Below, in pieces: positions 6,029 through 7,861 of a stretch of 7,861 bases of DNA. A program made the position numbers and the translations under genes. The stretch lies in NCBI GenBank assembly GCA_030428745.1, contig JAUIEG010000112.1, positions 1 to 7,861 of the forward strand, written 5' to 3'. This DNA is from Alphaproteobacteria bacterium. GTDB taxonomy: Bacteria > Pseudomonadota > Alphaproteobacteria > Caulobacterales > Parvularculaceae. Numbering within the stretch: the first letter of the stretch is position 1; every line of letters begins with the position of its first letter. The notes beneath the pieces were generated by a model that ran no database searches, was not told the origin of the DNA, and worked only from the letters and a program-made list of their open reading frames with translations.

Positions 6029-7861
6029 TCCGCCGCCTCCCTGTATACATGTTGTTTGAGGCCGAAGGCCTTGGCGTCACGCCCGAGAAAAGGCGGCAAC
6101 CAGGCGGCGGGGTCGTCGCCATGCTCACGACGCAAACGATCGACAAGGCGCACGCTTTCCTCCCGCCCGGAGAGAATTTTAAGAACGCCCGGCATGTCGG
6201 AGAGATCAAGGCGTGCAACAACAGAATGCCCGCCTTTTTTGATAAGCACGCAGCGCGAGTGTTCCGGCAGCGATTTCACAATATCGAATTCATGTGACGA
6301 AAGGCCGAAACCACCGCAATATTCATTTTCCTGCGCCCGCGAATTGGGAAGAAAGAACTGCGCCGCCGTCTGTTCCGTAATGGTCGCTGAAATCTGGCTG
6401 TCGAGGGCGTCGCGCGCCGACTGCGTCACGAAGCCGACTATGCCATTGCGTTTGCGTATCGTTTTGAGCCAGTCCTTCAGCCGGCGGGAGAAAACCTCAT
6501 CGTCAAGCGCTTTCCAGCCTTCGTCGATGACGATGGCGGTTCGGGTTCCGTCAAGCCGCTGGCCGATGCGATGGAAGAGGTACATCATGGCGGGTCCGCG
6601 CAGATCCGGGGCATCGAGAATATCGGTCATGTCGAAACCCATGACGGGTGCGTCGATGCGCAAATGGTCCGCCGCGTTGTCAAATAGCCAGGCATATTCA
6701 CCAGTCCCATGCCAGCGCGCCATGCGCGCAGCGAGCCCGCCGGCGGCGCTGCGGCTGGCGCCGCTCAAAAGCTCCACAAAATAACGCAGACGCCGGAAGG
6801 AAAGATCCTGTTCAAAATTGCTGTCGACCGCATCAGCGATCAGGCTGCGCTCCTCCGGAGTTAGCTCCATTCCCGGCGCAGTGACGAGTCGCGCAATAAA
6901 AGCGCGCAGGAACGCACGGTTCGCCGGCGTGTCGGCGATGGCAAGCGGATTGAGACCGGAAGGTTCCCCTTCACGCAGGATATCATAGTGCCCGCCAATG
7001 GCGCGCAGGAATATTTCCGCGCCGCGGTCCTTGTCGAAGAAGATCAGCCGCGCATCGAGCTTGCGGGTTTGCGCCAGCAGAAAGTTGAGAAAGACCGTCT
7101 TTCCCGACCCGGACGGACCAATCATCAGAAAATTCCCGAGATCGCCTTCGTGAAAGTCGAAATAATAAGGCGTCGACGCCGTCGTTTCGAAAATTGTCAC
7201 CGGCGCGCCCCAGAAATTGTCCTCGGTTGCGCCAATGGGAAAGCCATGCATGGAGCAAAGCCCAGCGAAATTCGCTGTGGATATCATGGCGCGCCTGGCG
7301 ATGTAGGCTTCATTGCCTGGAAACTGCGCCCAGAAAGCGGGCTCGAGGTTCAAGTCCTCGCGCACGGCGATGGCGCCGATATCGGCTAGCGCCGCCTGCG
7401 TTTGGGCGGCGGCGTTATCAAGCGCCTCCATATCGTCGGCGCGCGCCATCACCGTCATGTGATGTTCACCAAAGCCCGATGCGCCCGACGCCGCATCGTC
7501 TTTCGCCGTCTTCAGGCCGCGTTTCAACGTCACCGTATCGTCGTCGGCGGCGCGCAGGCGCCTCAAGGCAAGATCGATCCTCTCCTGCGCCGCCTGCCGG
7601 TCGGCGAAGTGAAAGCTTTCAGAAACGACAAGTTCAAAAGGCAGGCGCAGGAGATTGTCGATCACGCCGGGCGTGGTGGCCGACGGATAGTCTTTGATGG
7701 AAAGAATAGCGGCGAGTGAGGAGGCGCTCTGTCCGGCGCCGCGTTGTTCCAGCGCATCCCCGCCAAAAGAAGTGCGCTTATAGGGAATGTAGTTGCCGCA
7801 ATCTTCCGCCGGGGCCAGCACCGGCTGTAACTCGCCATTATAAAGAAGCGACAAAAAGGCG
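6025..7861 (-). CDS. virB4: VirB4 T4SS ATPase, 5'-truncated by window edge
   Basis: VirB4 is the large AAA+-like ATPase at the cytoplasmic base of type IV secretion systems, powering pilus assembly and substrate transfer at the inner membrane. The frame is open to the window edge, giving 611 complete codons. VirB4 proteins are usually about 800 residues, so roughly the first 180 are missing. A TTG at 7854-7852 is not the start: the codons before it continue the family pattern, and the visible protein begins AFLSLLYNGE, as inside VirB4. Numbering from the first visible codon, Walker A is GPSGSGKT (248-255) and Walker B is IVIDEGW (443-449, Asp446-Glu447). The later conserved segments are RKRNGIVGFVTQS (469-481) and FLPNSRAQENEY (503-514). 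All ATPase motifs look intact. The TGA stop overlaps the virB6 start in ATGA (6025-6028). Identity is secure. TrbE-type naming is possible, but the gene order favours VirB4. Confidence 0.95.
   Translation of the reverse strand, partial: AFLSLLYNGELQPVLAPAEDCGNYIPYKRTSFGGDALEQRGAGQSASSLAAILSIKDYPSATTPGVIDNLLRLPFELVVSESFHFADRQAAQERIDLALRRLRAADDDTVTLKRGLKTAKDDAASGASGFGEHHMTVMARADDMEALDNAAAQTQAALADIGAIAVREDLNLEPAFWAQFPGNEAYIARRAMISTANFAGLCSMHGFPIGATEDNFWGAPVTIFETTASTPYYFDFHEGDLGNFLMIGPSGSGKTVFLNFLLAQTRKLDARLIFFDKDRGAEIFLRAIGGHYDILREGEPSGLNPLAIADTPANRAFLRAFIARLVTAPGMELTPEERSLIADAVDSNFEQDLSFRRLRYFVELLSGASRSAAGGLAARMARWHGTGEYAWLFDNAADHLRIDAPVMGFDMTDILDAPDLRGPAMMYLFHRIGQRLDGTRTAIVIDEGWKALDDEVFSRRLKDWLKTIRKRNGIVGFVTQSARDALDSQISATITEQTAAQFFLPNSRAQENEYCGGFGLSSHEFDIVKSLPEHSRCVLIKKGGHSVVARLDLSDMPGVLKILSGREESVRLVDRLRREHGDDPAAWLPPFLGRDAKAFGLKQHVYREAAE

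Noticed and set aside
5706..6221. Minus-strand frame of 171 codons across the virB4-virB6 junction
   Set aside because: It overlaps two strong genes in another frame on the same strand, and its Arg/Cys-rich product resembles nothing known. It is not a missing virB8.
5675..6784. Plus-strand open frame of 369 codons opposite virB6 and virB4
   Set aside because: It lies wholly antisense to two genes with clear motifs, its product is low-complexity (rich in Arg, Ser, Ala and Pro) with no recognisable domain, and it is explained by the G/C-rich codon use of the real genes.
7852..7854. TTG as a possible virB4 start codon
   Set aside because: The codons before it (Ala-Phe) are in frame to the window edge and continue the VirB4 pattern, and the protein would lack about 180 N-terminal residues. 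The gene is truncated by the window.

Overview
The window carries the downstream half of a P-type (VirB/Trb-like) type IV secretion system (T4SS) operon, followed by a separate, probably unrelated gene for a DUF1800-family lipoprotein. All supported genes lie on the minus strand, so the window reads from right to left. Moderately high G+C, gene content and the VirB/Trb family signatures suggest an alphaproteobacterium. That is an inference from style and content; no rRNA or other lineage marker is present.

T4SS block (7861 down to 1907): virB4 (5' end outside the window), virB6, virB9, virB10 and virB11. Each stop codon overlaps the next start (ATGA at three junctions, TGATG at one), so this is one tightly coupled transcription unit with no internal intergenic space. 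VirB4 and VirB11 are the two ATPases. VirB6 is the polytopic inner-membrane channel subunit. VirB9 and VirB10 form the periplasmic and outer-membrane core. No virB8 lies between virB6 and virB9, where it often sits, and there is no virB5, virB7, virD4 or relaxase in the window. The sequence therefore does not show whether the machine moves DNA or protein.

Intergenic region (1739-1906): 168 bases containing a 21-base imperfect palindrome, a weak candidate promoter pointing towards the DUF1800 gene, and no convincing terminator for the T4SS operon.

DUF1800 gene (17-1738): a predicted secreted lipoprotein of unknown function with its own ribosome binding site. Just after its stop codon there is a good Shine-Dalgarno sequence at the very edge of the window. 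This suggests that another co-transcribed gene starts immediately outside; family knowledge makes a DUF1501 protein the first guess.

No tRNA, rRNA, CRISPR array, insertion sequence or attachment site was seen. The system itself is a recognisable T4SS. The points most worth checking are the missing virB8, the absence of VirB7 together with a cysteine-free VirB9, and the palindrome between the two transcription units.
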